From contig NZ_JAPDDP010000073.1 of NCBI RefSeq assembly GCF_027587195.1, positions 1-40,801 on the forward strand: DNA of 40,801 nucleotides. The letters run 5' to 3'. How positions within the stretch are numbered: the stretch's first letter is position 1; every line of letters starts with the position of its first letter. The position numbers and the translations under genes were made by a program. This DNA comes from Solirubrobacter phytolaccae. GTDB taxonomy: Bacteria; Actinomycetota; Thermoleophilia; Solirubrobacterales; Solirubrobacteraceae. Below, piece after piece: positions 32,384 to 39,057 of the stretch. The notes beneath the pieces are model-generated. The model made no database searches. It saw only the letters and a list, made by a program, of their open reading frames with translations, and had not been told where the DNA came from.

Positions 32384-33187
32384 ATGGCCACCTGCTACCG
32401 CCACCCCAATCGTGAGACGGGCGTCTCGTGCTCGAACTGCGGGCGCCCGATCTGCCCGGACTGCATGACGCCGACGCCCGTCGGCATGCGCTGCCCGGAG
32501 TGCTCGCAGCAGAAGACGCAGGTGCGCAACCTGCGGTCGATGAACGTCGAGCCGATCGCGACGTACATCCTGATCGCGATCAACGTGATGCTCTTCGTCG
32601 GGGTGCAGTCGAACCCGTCGATCGAGATCGACCTCGCGCTCATCAGCGAGAACATCTACGGGCAGCCGGTCGGCGTCGGTGACGGCGAGTGGTGGCGGCT
32701 GATCTCCTCGGGCTTCCTGCACACCGAGATCCTCCACCTCGGCCTGAACATGCTCGCGCTGTTCTGGCTCGGGCGGATGATCGAGCCGGCGCTCGGCCAC
32801 GCGCGGTTCCTCGGCATCTACTTCGCGGCGCTGCTCGCCGGCTCGTTCGGCGCGCTGCTCCTGGACCCGGACGCCCTCACCCGTGGTGCCTCGGGCGCGA
32901 TCTACGGCCTGCTCGGCGCGGCGATCGTGATGGCCCGCAACCGCAACATCGACCTGATGCAGTCGGGCCTGCTGCCGATCCTCGGCTTCAACCTGCTCTT
33001 CACGTTCGTGGTCGGCGGCATCTCCATCGGCGGCCATATCGGCGGGCTCGTGGGCGGCCTCATCACGGCCTTCGTGGTCGAGGAGCTCGCGCGGCGCCGG
33101 CGCAACGCGACGCCGATCGCCGTGGGCTTCTGCGCCGTGTTCGCCGTCGCCGTGGGCGTGGCCACGGTCCTGATGGTCTCGCCCTAG
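32384..33187 (+). CDS. Rhomboid intramembrane serine protease with N-terminal zinc finger
   Basis: 267 aa. Residues 1-45 form a B-box-like zinc-binding region (CYRHPNRETGVSCSNCGRPICPDC...CPEC). The rhomboid core has LGLNMLALFWLG with His/Asn, the catalytic S170 in GASGAIYG and H218 in GGHIGG, with six or seven membrane helices. It cuts membrane proteins within or near the membrane; the substrate is unknown. A candidate -10, TAGCTT (32369-32374), lies 9 nt before the start. Its stop overlaps the convergent gene's stop (CTAG). Confidence 0.93.
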   Translation: MATCYRHPNRETGVSCSNCGRPICPDCMTPTPVGMRCPECSQQKTQVRNLRSMNVEPIATYILIAINVMLFVGVQSNPSIEIDLALISENIYGQPVGVGDGEWWRLISSGFLHTEILHLGLNMLALFWLGRMIEPALGHARFLGIYFAALLAGSFGALLLDPDALTRGASGAIYGLLGAAIVMARNRNIDLMQSGLLPILGFNLLFTFVVGGISIGGHIGGLVGGLITAFVVEELARRRRNATPIAVGFCAVFAVAVGVATVLMVSP

Positions 33188-34068
33188 AGCACTCGCACGC
33201 CGCCCGGGGGCTCGGGGACGCGGTCCGGATGGAGCGCGTGGCCGAGCCACTCCAGGCCGTCGACGAGCCGCGGGCCGGGGCGGGAGAACCAGGCGGACGC
33301 GTCGCCGACGACGATCCGGTCGGCGCCCAGCGCCGCCAGCTCGTCCGCGTAGTCGGCCGCCTCCCGCGCGCCGCGCTCGACGTCGTAGCCGCACGGCGCG
33401 ACGATCACGACCTCCGGGCGCGCCGCGGCGACCTGCGCCCACGTGCGCTGCTCGGACGGCTCGCCCGGCAGGCCGAGCAGGTCCACGCCGCCGGCGTGCT
33501 CGATCAGCTGCGGCACCCAGTGACCGCCGACGAACACCGGGTCCAGCCACTCGAGCATCGCGACACGGACGTGCCGCTCGTGGCGCACGGCGAGCCGGAC
33601 GCGGTCGATCCGCGCCGCGGCGTCGTTGACGAGGTCCACGCCGGCGTCCTTGCGGTCCGTGGCCTGGGCGAGCGTGCGCACGTCGCCGAGCACCTCGCCG
33701 AGCGTGTGCGGGTCCAGGCTGACGATCTCCGGCACCGGGTCCATCCGCGCGGCGATCGCGCGCACGTCGTCGACGGAGACCGCGCAGACGCTGCACAGCG
33801 CCTGGGTGACGATCAGGTCGGGCTTCAGGCGCCGCAGGCCGGGCTCGTCGAGCTCGTAGATCGAGCGGCCCTCCTCGGTGAGCGCGCGGACGGCCGCGTC
33901 GATCTCGGCGGGTGCGAGCCCGGGCGGGAGGACGTCGCGCGTGACCTTGGGTAGGTTCAGGGCGTCCAGCGGGTAGTCGCACTCGTGCGTCACGGCGGTG
34001 ACGTCCGGGCCCACGCCCAGCGCGAACAGGGTCTCGGTGGCGGACGGCACAAGGGAGACGATGCGCAT
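33184..34068 (-). CDS. BtuF-like cobalamin-type ABC substrate-binding protein without signal peptide
   Basis: 294 aa. It begins directly with the mature domain RIVSLVPSATETLFALGVG, then THECDYP, LCSVCAVS, and EWLDPVFVGGHWVPQLIEHAGG, all typical for the periplasmic-binding-protein class III fold of BtuF/HutB. No signal peptide or lipobox exists, so it is probably cytosolic and not part of a transporter here; such forms are common and poorly understood. The canonical MRIVSLVPS start makes 34068 secure. The start codon overlaps that of the divergent PCD gene. Confidence 0.87.
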   Translation of the reverse strand: MRIVSLVPSATETLFALGVGPDVTAVTHECDYPLDALNLPKVTRDVLPPGLAPAEIDAAVRALTEEGRSIYELDEPGLRRLKPDLIVTQALCSVCAVSVDDVRAIAARMDPVPEIVSLDPHTLGEVLGDVRTLAQATDRKDAGVDLVNDAAARIDRVRLAVRHERHVRVAMLEWLDPVFVGGHWVPQLIEHAGGVDLLGLPGEPSEQRTWAQVAAARPEVVIVAPCGYDVERGAREAADYADELAALGADRIVVGDASAWFSRPGPRLVDGLEWLGHALHPDRVPEPPGGVRVL

Positions 34069-34309
34069 GGCCTCAGACGCAGTATGGCGGCAGGAAGGTG
34101 AGTCGCTGGTGCGCGACTACGAGTTCGAAGACTTCAAGGCGGCGATGGCGTTCGTGAACCGCGTGGCGGACGCCGCGGAGGCGGCGAACCACCACCCCGA
34201 CATCCTCGTGCACGAGTGGAACAAGGTGCGTTTGACGCTCACGACCCACTCCGAAGGTGGGCTGACCGACAACGACCACAAGATGGCGGAGCGCATCGAC
34301 GCGCTGTGA
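34067..34309 (+). CDS. Pterin-4a-carbinolamine dehydratase
   Basis: 80 aa, slightly short (usual ~95 aa). The catalytic segment is complete: YEFEDFKAAMAFVNRVADAAEAANHHPDILVHEWNKVRLTLTTHSEGGLTDNDHKMAERID, with the NHHPD motif. It dehydrates 4a-hydroxytetrahydrobiopterin or acts as dimerisation-type cofactor. ATG at 34067 (or 34061) is used; no later start is possible without breaking the fold. Start codons of this gene and the BtuF-like gene overlap in CATG. Confidence 0.88.
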   Translation: MASDAVWRQEGESLVRDYEFEDFKAAMAFVNRVADAAEAANHHPDILVHEWNKVRLTLTTHSEGGLTDNDHKMAERIDAL

Positions 34310-34315
34310 GTGGGG

Positions 34316-34321
34316 TATTCT
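34316..34321 (+). promoter_or_regulatory. Candidate -10 (TATTCT) for the leader ORF-CNNM unit
   Basis: TATTCT is 18 nt upstream of the leader ATG at 34339, predicting a start site near 34328. No strong -35. Confidence 0.35.
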
Positions 34322-34338
34322 CCGCGAGTCGCCCCTTG

Positions 34339-34383
34339 ATGACCGACGACGAAGACCCCTCCCGAAGTAGGGAGGACGGATGA
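34339..34383 (+). CDS. 14-codon acidic leader ORF upstream of the CNNM gene
   Basis: Product MTDDEDPSRSREDG. The first residues are a run of acidic residues and a proline, the type known to destabilise ribosomes at low Mg2+ (as in MgtL). Its TGA overlaps the transporter ATG (ATGA). No Shine-Dalgarno precedes it. It lies in the same leader as an SD-sequestering hairpin. Regulatory role is inference. Confidence 0.5.
   Translation: MTDDEDPSRSREDG
34358..34375 (+). promoter_or_regulatory. SD-sequestering hairpin before the CNNM start
   Basis: CCTCCC (34358-34363) pairs with GGGAGG (34370-34375, the Shine-Dalgarno of the CNNM gene) around a GAAGTA loop. Translation of the leader ORF passes through it and would open it. 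Confidence 0.55.
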
Positions 34384-35702
34384 TCGCCCTGCTGCTGCTG
34401 GCGGTCCTCGTCCTCATCCTCCTCAACGCGTTCTTCGTGGCCGCCGAGTTCGCCCTTGTGCGCTCGCGCAAGGCCCACCTGCAGACGGACGCGGACGAGG
34501 GCAAGAAGGGCGCCGCGACCGCGGTGAACATGATGGACGACCTCTCGCGCTACCTGAGCGCGGCACAGGTCGGCATCACGCTCACCTCGCTCGGCCTCGG
34601 CTTCCTCGGCGAGCCGGCGATCGGCTCGCTGATCGAGGACGTGATCGGCGAGGACGTCCCGCACTGGCTCTCGACCCTCATCTCGGTCGGCCTCGCGTAC
34701 CTGATCACGACGTCGATCCACATCACGCTCGGCGAGCAGGTGCCGAAGATCTACGCGATCCAGAAGGCCGAGCCGGTCGCGCGCTGGGTCGCGCGGCCGC
34801 TGCTGATCTTCACCCGGATCTTCTCGCCCTTCATCAGCGCCCTGAACGCGACCTCCAACGGCATCCTGCGGATGGTCGGCGTCAAGACGGCGGGACAGCT
34901 CAACGAGGGCGAGTCGCCGGAGGAGCTGCGGGTGCTGATCCAGGAGTCCGTCATCGGCGGCAAGCTGGACCCGGGCGAGGCGGGGATGCTCACGGGCGTC
35001 TTCCACCTGCACGAGCAGCAGGCGCGCCAGGTCATGACGCCCGCGCCGGCGGTCATCACCGTCGACACGAGCGAGGACGTGGAGACCGCGCTGCGGCGCT
35101 GCGTCTCCAGCGGGCACACGCGGCTCGTCGTCACCGAGGACGAGAACCGCGATCGCGTCAAGGGCATCGTGCACTCCAACCAGCTCGCGCAGCTGCTGCT
35201 CACCGAGGGGCCGCGCGCCACGCTCGACGGCCTCGTGCGCGAGGTGCCGATCGTCCCGGAGACCAAGCCGCTCGACGACCTGCTGGCCGACCTGCAGCGC
35301 GCGCGCTCGTCGCTGGCGGTCGTGATCGACGAGTACGGGCGCACCGCCGGCATCGTCACCGTCGAGGACATCATCGAGGAGGTCGTCGGCGAGATCGACG
35401 ACGAAACCGACCCGCAGGGCGGCGAAGTTCGCAGGCTCGCGAACGGCGACTGGTTCGTCCGCGGGCACGTCGCGATCAACGACCTCATCGACTACGGGCT
35501 CGAGCTGCCGGTGGACTCGGACGCCTACAACAGCGTCGGCGGCTTCGTCTTCGGCGAGCTGGGGCGCCTGCCCAAGCGCGGCGACACCGTGGTCCACAAC
35601 GGCTACTCGATCCGCGTCGAGTCCGTTCGTGAGAACCGGATCGAGGCCGTTCGCATCCGCGATCGGCACGTTCCGAAGGCCGAGTCGAACGTCCAGTCCT
35701 GA
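34380..35702 (+). CDS. CNNM/CorC-family transporter (DUF21-CBS-CorC_HlyC)
   Basis: 440 aa. DUF21 membrane domain (~1-190) with LILLNAFFVAAEFALVRSRKAHL, the QVGITLTSLGLGFLGEPAIGSLIE segment and the SIHITLGEQVPKIYAIQKAE motif. Two CBS domains (~200-330: RQVMTPAPAVITVDTSED, VIDEYGRTAGIVTVEDIIEEVVGEIDDE). C-terminal CorC_HlyC domain (~345-430: RRLANGDWFVRGHVAINDLIDYGLELP...VGGFVFGELGRLPKRGD). Members export or transport Mg2+ or Co2+ or affect their balance. The start at 34380 is set by the GGGAGG SD four nt before and by the ATGA overlap with the leader ORF. Confidence 0.92.
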   Translation: MIALLLLAVLVLILLNAFFVAAEFALVRSRKAHLQTDADEGKKGAATAVNMMDDLSRYLSAAQVGITLTSLGLGFLGEPAIGSLIEDVIGEDVPHWLSTLISVGLAYLITTSIHITLGEQVPKIYAIQKAEPVARWVARPLLIFTRIFSPFISALNATSNGILRMVGVKTAGQLNEGESPEELRVLIQESVIGGKLDPGEAGMLTGVFHLHEQQARQVMTPAPAVITVDTSEDVETALRRCVSSGHTRLVVTEDENRDRVKGIVHSNQLAQLLLTEGPRATLDGLVREVPIVPETKPLDDLLADLQRARSSLAVVIDEYGRTAGIVTVEDIIEEVVGEIDDETDPQGGEVRRLANGDWFVRGHVAINDLIDYGLELPVDSDAYNSVGGFVFGELGRLPKRGDTVVHNGYSIRVESVRENRIEAVRIRDRHVPKAESNVQS

Positions 35703-35721
35703 AATGAAACTGCGTGACGAA

Positions 35722-35750
35722 TTGCACTTTCGTCTCTGACGCGCTACCTT
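35722..35750 (+). promoter_or_regulatory. Promoter of an orphan structured transcript
   Basis: -35 TTGCAC (35722-35727), exactly 17 nt, -10 TACCTT (35745-35750), start near 35757. It lies 19 bp after the CNNM stop, with no coding gene on this strand downstream. Confidence 0.55.
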
Positions 35751-35756
35751 CCCGCC

Positions 35757-36050
35757 AGCCAACTTGCCGCTCCGGCGGTTGAGGAGGAGAGAGAGGGAGA
35801 TCCTGGGGAGGATCGACCGAGTAAGCACGCAGCGCCCGGGCTCAGGGGAGCGAGACCCGGGCGCGACGTGTTTAACGGGTCAGTTCGCCGTGACGATGCC
35901 GGCGCGCGACCAGCCCTTTAAACACTTACGGCCGCCTCAGGGGAGCGAGGCGGCCGAAAGTGGTTCTGGAGGAGGGGTGCGATGAGAAGATCGTCGCGAA
36001 GCAGATGCTCCCAACGCGATCTCAATCGTAGCTAAACATTCCCTCGATGT
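35757..36050 (+). ncRNA. Candidate structured RNA, 0.3-kb gene-free stretch
   Basis: Three hairpins show G-rich tips: GATCCT-GGGG-AGGATC (35799-35814); GCGCCCGGG/CCCGGGCGC (35832-35864) with an apex CTC-AGGGGAGC-GAG; and GGCCGCCTC-AGGGGAGC-GAGGCGGCC (35930-35955) with the very same octaloop. A long-range pair GTGTTTAA (35868-35875)/TTAAACAC (35918-35925) closes the middle. A short ORF with a good SD stands at the 3' side. The stretch 36000-36053 is AT-rich. No known RNA family was recognised. Confidence 0.5.
35982..36035 (+). CDS. Possible 17-aa Arg-rich small protein
   Basis: ATG at 35982 with a perfect GGAGGAGG Shine-Dalgarno (35968-35975), 6 nt spacing. Product MRRSSRSRCSQRDLNRS with six Arg. 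It lies in the orphan transcript and has no known relative that I recognise. Confidence 0.4.
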   Translation: MRRSSRSRCSQRDLNRS

Positions 36051-36053
36051 AAA

Positions 36054-36845
36054 TCAATATGTGTGGAAGCCGCGTCCGGTCTTGCGGCCGAGCGCGCCCT
36101 CGGCGACCAGCCGCTCGATCGTCTCGGGGATCTCCACGTCGATCGTGCGCCCGATCGCGGCGCTGACGTCGAGGCCGACGAGGTCCAGCAGCGCGAGCGG
36201 ACCCATCGGGTGGCCGGCGCCGAGCCGCATGCAGGTGTCGACCGCCTCGGCGCTGAGCTCCGTGCGCTCCATCAGGCGCACCGCCTCGAACAGGAACGGG
36301 AACAGCAGCCGGTTGACGACGAACCCGGGCGTGTCCGGCACCTCGACCGCGGTCTTGCCCAGCGCTTCGCACAGCTCGTGCGCGCGCCGGCGGGTCATGT
36401 CGTCGGCCTCGGGCGGGAACGCGAGCTCGACCAGGTCCATCTTCGGCACCGGGTTGAACACGTGCAGGCCGACGAAGCGCTCGGGGTGGCCGCTCGCGTG
36501 CGCGAGGTCGGTCACCGGCAGGCTCGAGGTGGTCGTGGCGAGGATCGCGTCCTGCGGGACGTGCCCGTTCAGGCCCTGCCAGAAGGCGGCCTTGGTGTCC
36601 GGGTCCTCCACGATCGCCTCGACGACGAACGTGGCGTCGCTCAGCACGTCCGGGTCACGGCTGACGGTCACGTTGCCGTTGACGTGCGCGCCGAGCTTCT
36701 CGCAGATGGAGTGGACCTTCGCCGTCGCCCGGTCGCACGAGGCGTCGGAGCGCGCGAATACGGTTACCTCGCCTCGCGTGGCGGCGACGGCCGCCAGGCC
36801 GCATGCGATGGCTCCGGATCCCGCGATGGCGAGGCGCTCCGACAC
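36054..36845 (-). CDS. 3-hydroxyacyl-CoA (3-hydroxybutyryl-CoA) dehydrogenase
   Basis: 263 aa, slightly short of the usual ~280. NAD-binding start LAIAGSGAIACGLAAVAA, then VVEAIVEDPDTKAAFW, ILATTTSSLPVTDLA, the catalytic His in GLHVFNPVPKMDLVEL, DTPGFVVNRLLFPFLFEAVRLMER, and GHPMGPLALLDLVGLD. It oxidises 3-hydroxyacyl-CoA (or works in reverse). A perfect palindrome 17 bp upstream of its start (36862-36877) suggests TetR-type control as in other acyl-CoA genes. Specificity (C4 or longer) cannot be read here. Confidence 0.9.
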   Translation of the reverse strand: MSERLAIAGSGAIACGLAAVAATRGEVTVFARSDASCDRATAKVHSICEKLGAHVNGNVTVSRDPDVLSDATFVVEAIVEDPDTKAAFWQGLNGHVPQDAILATTTSSLPVTDLAHASGHPERFVGLHVFNPVPKMDLVELAFPPEADDMTRRRAHELCEALGKTAVEVPDTPGFVVNRLLFPFLFEAVRLMERTELSAEAVDTCMRLGAGHPMGPLALLDLVGLDVSAAIGRTIDVEIPETIERLVAEGALGRKTGRGFHTY

Positions 36846-36861
36846 TGGGTTCTCTCCTTCG

Positions 36862-36877
36862 TTGACTCGTGAGTCAA
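36862..36877. promoter_or_regulatory. Perfect palindromic operator TTGACTC-GT-GAGTCAA
   Basis: 16-bp perfect dyad 17 bp upstream of the dehydrogenase start. This type of site (TGACTNxAGTCA) is typical of TetR/GntR regulators of acyl-CoA metabolism. The regulator is not encoded in this window. Confidence 0.55.
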
Positions 36878-36917
36878 TCTGGATCGTAAGGCCTGGGCGC
36901 TATGGTCGTGTGACGAA

Positions 36918-36956
36918 CCGCACGGACTTGCCGTAAGCGTTCGTGCGGCGTAGGGT
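36918..36956 (+). promoter_or_regulatory. FHA gene promoter with overlapping inverted repeat
   Basis: -35 TTGCCG (36928-36933), 17 nt, -10 TAGGGT (36951-36956), ATG 12 nt further. An inverted repeat CCGCACG (36918-36924)/CGTGCGG (36942-36948) surrounds the -35 and the spacer, so a repressor or an RNA-independent operator is possible. Confidence 0.45.
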
Positions 36957-36968
36957 CACCCTCAACCC

Positions 36969-37661
36969 ATGGAGCCCTTGACGCTCGGCAGCAGGACACC
37001 CGAAGAACACGAAGAGCGCCAGGCAGCGGTCGATCGTGGGGTGCCCTTCCTCGTGTTCCGTGACGGCGACGGTCGTCAGCGCATCTTCAACCTCGAGGCG
37101 TCCACGGACTCGGTGACGGTCGGCCGCCGCTACGAGGCGGACATCTCGCTGCCGTGGGACCCGGAGGCCTCGCGCCTGCACGCGGAGCTGTCCTACCGCG
37201 CGGGCGAGTGGACGATCTGCGACGACGGCTGGTCCCAGAACGGCACCTGGGTCAACGGGCTGCGGCTCGCGGGCCGGCGCCGGCTGGCGGACGGGGACCT
37301 CGTGAAGATCGGCCGCACGATCATGGGCTTCCAGCAGCCCGGCGTCGGCGGCCCCGGCCCGACCATGGTCGAGGCCGAGCTGTCCTCCACGCCACGCTTC
37401 TCCGAGCAGCAGCAGCGCATCCTGCGCGCGCTCTGCCGGCCACTGTTCGCCGACGGCGACGGGTTCAACCCGAACTCGGACCTCGAGGTCGCCGAGGAGA
37501 CGGGCGTCGACGTGGACATCGTCACCCAGGAGCTGGACCTCCTCGCCCGCCTGTTCGGGCTCGAGGACATGCCGCGCCCGGAGCGGCGCGCGGAGGTCGC
37601 GCTGCTCGCCGTGCGCTCCGGCCTCGTCGGTGCTGACGAGGGCGGCGGCACCCAGGCGTAA
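36969..37661 (+). CDS. FHA-domain protein with C-terminal helical domain
   Basis: 230 aa. FHA domain (~35-130): VTVGRRYEADISLPWDPEASRLHAELSYRAGEWTICDDGWSQNGTWVNGLRLAGRRRLADGDLVKIG, with the conserved GR, S-RLH and NGT-WVNG residues that read phospho-Thr. The C-terminal ~80 residues (SEQQQRILRALCRPLFADGDGFNPNSDLEVAEETGVDVDIVTQELDLLARLFGL) look like a winged-helix-like unit. It probably reads Ser/Thr kinase signals; no kinase is present here. Gene stands alone on the plus strand. Confidence 0.9.
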   Translation: MEPLTLGSRTPEEHEERQAAVDRGVPFLVFRDGDGRQRIFNLEASTDSVTVGRRYEADISLPWDPEASRLHAELSYRAGEWTICDDGWSQNGTWVNGLRLAGRRRLADGDLVKIGRTIMGFQQPGVGGPGPTMVEAELSSTPRFSEQQQRILRALCRPLFADGDGFNPNSDLEVAEETGVDVDIVTQELDLLARLFGLEDMPRPERRAEVALLAVRSGLVGADEGGGTQA

Positions 37662-37834
37662 GTGGCCGCGGCCGCGACTCGCCGCATTCCGGCGGGTCCC
37701 GCCCGCCGCTGCGCGCGCCCGGCGGGCGCACACGTGCCACCAGCATGCTCGCGCCCACCGGGCACACGCAGCGACGGCCGTTACTGCCACCGGCGATGCG
37801 CCGGCCTCGCGGCCGCGACCACTAGCCTCGCCGT
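37662..37834. other. Gap with GC-rich hairpins, no gene seen
   Basis: Two short palindromes (GGCGGG-T-CCCGCC, 37691-37703; GCGCCC-GGC-GGGCGC, 37715-37729) lie between the FHA and reductase genes. There is no U-tract. They might end transcription of the FHA gene by a structure-based route. A -10, TAGCCT (37823-37828), lies 6 nt before the next ATG. Confidence 0.4.
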
Positions 37835-38782
37835 ATGCGGGCATTCGTTGCGGAGAAGACGGACGACGGGGTCACGCGCGCGGTGCGCGAGGACTTCGAG
37901 CTGGACTCGGACGGCGACGTGGTCGTCGACGTCGAGTTCTCGAGCGTGAACTACAAGGACGGGCTGGCGACGATCGCCAAGGGCCAGGTGGCGCGGATCT
38001 CGCCCCTGGTGCCGGGGATCGACCTCGCGGGGGTGACGTCTGACGGCGCGGCGGTGCTGGCGCACGGCTACGACCTGGGCGTCTCCCGCCACGGTGGCTA
38101 CGCCGAGCAGGCGCGGGTGCCGTCGGAGTGGCTCGTGCCGCTTCCCGACGGGCTGAGCGCGCGGCAGGCGATGGCGATCGGGACCGCGGGCTACACGGCG
38201 GCGCGGTGCGTCATGGCGCTGGAGGCCGCGGGGGTGACGCCGGACGGTGGACCCGTGCTCGTGACGGGGGCGAGCGGCGGCGTGGGGTCCACGGCCGTCG
38301 ACATCCTCGCCGCTCGCGGCTACGAGGTGGTCGCGTCGTCGGGCAAGGACCCGGCGTGGCTGCGCGAGCTGGGCGCTTCCGACGTGATCTCGCGCGAGGA
38401 GGCGGCGGGGGATGCCTCGCGGCCGATGGAGAAGTCGCGCTGGGCGGGCGCGGTGGACTGCGTCGGCGGGGCGACCCTGGCGGGCGTGGTGCGGTCGTTG
38501 AAGTACGGCGGCGCGGTGGCCGCGTGCGGCAACACGGGCGGCATCAAGCTCGAGGCGACGGTCCTGCCGTTCATCCTGCGGGACGTGTCGCTGCTCGGGG
38601 TCGACTCGGTGCAGACGCCGATCGAGGCGCGGCGCGAAACGTGGGCGCGGCTGGCGACGGACCTGCGGCCGCCGCACCTGGACGAGGCGATCACGCGCGA
38701 GATCGGGCTGGACGGGCTAGAAGAGGCGTTGAGCGCGGTCCTGCGCGGGGAGCTGCAGGGGCGGACCGTGGTGAAGCTCTAG
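37835..38782 (+). CDS. acuI: YhdH/AcuI-type acrylyl-CoA reductase
   Basis: 315 aa. Medium-chain reductase without zinc ligands: VEFSSVNYKDGLATIAKG, GIDLAGVTSDG, AIGTAGYTAARCVMAL, Rossmann VTGASGGVGSTAVDIL, and the YhdH-type tail LLGVDSVQTPIEARRETWARL. It reduces acrylyl-CoA to propionyl-CoA with NADPH, a detoxification and assimilation step. The -10 (TAGCCT) is placed so that transcription would begin at the ATG itself (leaderless). Its stop abuts the stop of xseB (TAGCTA). Confidence 0.88.
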   Translation: MRAFVAEKTDDGVTRAVREDFELDSDGDVVVDVEFSSVNYKDGLATIAKGQVARISPLVPGIDLAGVTSDGAAVLAHGYDLGVSRHGGYAEQARVPSEWLVPLPDGLSARQAMAIGTAGYTAARCVMALEAAGVTPDGGPVLVTGASGGVGSTAVDILAARGYEVVASSGKDPAWLRELGASDVISREEAAGDASRPMEKSRWAGAVDCVGGATLAGVVRSLKYGGAVAACGNTGGIKLEATVLPFILRDVSLLGVDSVQTPIEARRETWARLATDLRPPHLDEAITREIGLDGLEEALSAVLRGELQGRTVVKL

Positions 38783-39004
38783 CTAGGCCGCTTCGAGGCG
38801 GGCGACGAGCTCGTCGAGGCGCAGCTCTTCGAGGCCCTGGCCGACCGCTTCGAGCTCCGCGGCGCAGAACTCGACGAGCCCGCGACCCTCCCGACAGAGA
38901 TCCAGTGTTTCGCGCAGCCCGGCCTCCCCGGAGTCCAGGCGAGCGATGATCGCCTCCAGGCGCGTGCTGGCGGTCTCGTAGGTCAGCGTGTCCTCTGCGG
39001 CCAT
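38783..39004 (-). CDS. xseB: Exodeoxyribonuclease VII small subunit
   Basis: 73 aa, normal size. TYETASTRLEAIIARLDSGEAGLRETLDLCREGRGLVEFCAAELEAVGQGLEEL is the classical XseB pattern. It binds the large subunit for degradation of single-stranded DNA. The start at 39004 fits; a TAGGGT -10 (39012-39017 on the minus strand) stands exactly 7 nt upstream, predicting a leaderless transcript. Unusually it is separated from xseA by an opposite-strand HD-GYP gene. Confidence 0.93.
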   Translation of the reverse strand: MAAEDTLTYETASTRLEAIIARLDSGEAGLRETLDLCREGRGLVEFCAAELEAVGQGLEELRLDELVARLEAA

Positions 39005-39057
39005 CCAATTGACCCTAGCGGGGGGATCGGCGGGTAAAGAGCAGCGTTCACGCGCCG

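Noticed and set aside
35832-35955. 6C RNA or a known riboswitch
   Set aside because: The loops read AGGGGAGC (GCTCCCCT on the other strand), not a run of six C; no downstream metabolic gene on the same strand and no recognised aptamer core.
37691-37729. Rho-independent terminator after the FHA gene
   Set aside because: GC-rich hairpins without a following U-tract; kept only as unexplained structure.
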